Shown here: positions 63,656-64,000 of the stretch, one piece after another
Position numbering within the stretch: the stretch's first letter is position 1
Layout: each line of letters opens with the position of its first letter
Assembly: GCF_000298215.1 (NCBI RefSeq)
Contig: NZ_BAHD01000039.1
Location: 1-64,000 of the forward strand
Length of the DNA: 64,000 nucleotides
Direction: 5' to 3'
From: Kineosphaera limosa NBRC 100340
GTDB taxonomy: Bacteria; Actinomycetota; Actinomycetes; Actinomycetales; Dermatophilaceae
The notes under the pieces: generated by a model
Told to the model about the DNA's origin: nothing
Seen by the model: only the letters and a program-made list of their open reading frames with translations
Database searches by the model: none
Translations under genes and position numbers: made by a program

Positions 63656-64000
63656 GTGACCGACTCCGAGACCACCGACCTCCGGGCGGGCGCACTTGCC
63701 CCCCGGCCCAGCCCCAACATCTGGGACCACCCGGACGTCTACGAGCAGGAGAACCGCGGCGTCGACCCCGACGGCCTGCTGGCCGCCGCCATGCGCGAGC
63801 TCGCGGACTGGACGGGTCGGCGCGTGCTGGACGTCGGTTGCGGCACCGGTTACCACCTGCCGCTGTTCGCCGAGCGGGCCGCGCGGGTCGTCGGCGTCGA
63901 ACCGCATCCGCCGCTCGTGGCCACCGCCCGCGCCCGGGTCGCCGACCTGCCCAATGTCGAGGTGCTCGAGGGGCTGGCGCAGGAGCTGCCGCTGCCCGAC
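63656..64000 (+). CDS. Class I SAM-dependent methyltransferase, cut by the right edge
   Basis: The visible 115 codons, from the GTG at 63656, run open to the end of the window. After a short leader (PRPSPNIWDHPDVYEQENRGVDPDGLL) comes motif I, RRVLDVGCGTGYHLPLFAERAARVVGVEPHPPLV, with the Glu that holds the SAM ribose, then VADLPNVEVLEGLAQELPLPD. This is a typical small-molecule methyltransferase opening; the substrate cannot be told. It lies 2 nt after the cysteine-rich gene, so the two are co-transcribed. Confidence 0.82.
   Translation, partial: MTDSETTDLRAGALAPRPSPNIWDHPDVYEQENRGVDPDGLLAAAMRELADWTGRRVLDVGCGTGYHLPLFAERAARVVGVEPHPPLVATARARVADLPNVEVLEGLAQELPLPD

Overview
The window is very GC-rich, with many GTG starts, tightly packed ATGA/GTGA-overlapping operons, a WhiB regulator, a SigD/RsdA pair, and menaquinone and haem operons in the order usual for actinomycetes. 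It looks like chromosomal DNA of an actinobacterium of the order Micrococcales, most likely Dermatophilaceae/Intrasporangiaceae-like; the family is an inference from gene order. No rRNA, tRNA, transposase, integrase, phage gene or cas gene was recognised.

Layout. 0-2.6 kb: end of a cut gene, a Uma2-type nuclease gene and a lipoprotein gene, the last bracketed by two copies of a ~119-bp inverted-repeat element. 2.6-7.6 kb: a five-gene nucleotide-sugar operon (rfbF, epimerase, RmlC-like, SAF-domain dehydrogenase, LhgO-like oxidase). 7.9-14.8 kb: guaB, rsdA, sigD, whiB, groEL1, groES with two CIRCE operators. 15-23 kb: PIG-L deacetylase, TSUP transporter, ArsC-like protein, methyltransferase, phosphopantetheinyl transferase, menC, a divergent pta, NUDIX. 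23.6-29.9 kb: menB, then an accessory block (amidase, two membrane proteins, M20 hydrolase, toxin-antitoxin) framed by two copies of a second dispersed repeat. 29.8-38.3 kb: pta, ackA, acyltransferase, menE, VapBC, menA. 38.3-38.8 kb: six 40-bp hairpin repeats. 38.8-52.9 kb: DUF4229, cytochrome c maturation (ccsB, resB, ccdA, tlpA), a phosphatase, and haem synthesis (hemL, hemB, hemD, hemC, hemA) led by the redox repressor rex. 53-58.7 kb: TerC behind a candidate riboswitch, a decayed VapBC, PlsC-like acyltransferase, SDR protein, the 32-aa bS22-like protein, AcuC-like deacetylase, GNAT. 59-64 kb: proC, proline dehydrogenase, sugar isomerase, Ppx/GppA, a cysteine-rich protein, and a methyltransferase cut by the right edge.

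How they work together. The men genes (menC, menB, menE, menA), hem genes and ccs genes supply quinone, haem and holocytochrome c for one respiratory chain, and Rex links haem synthesis to NADH/NAD+. GroES/GroEL1 are probably under HrcA. The M20/transporter/amidase operon has its own tandem operator and looks like an uptake-and-hydrolysis system for an amide or acylated amino compound.

The most unusual signals are non-coding: three different repeat families, an exact tandem duplication that copies the end of groES, hairpins read as coding sequence at the start of the LhgO-like gene, and a recurring -10 motif placed 6-7 nt before start codons that points to leaderless transcripts.
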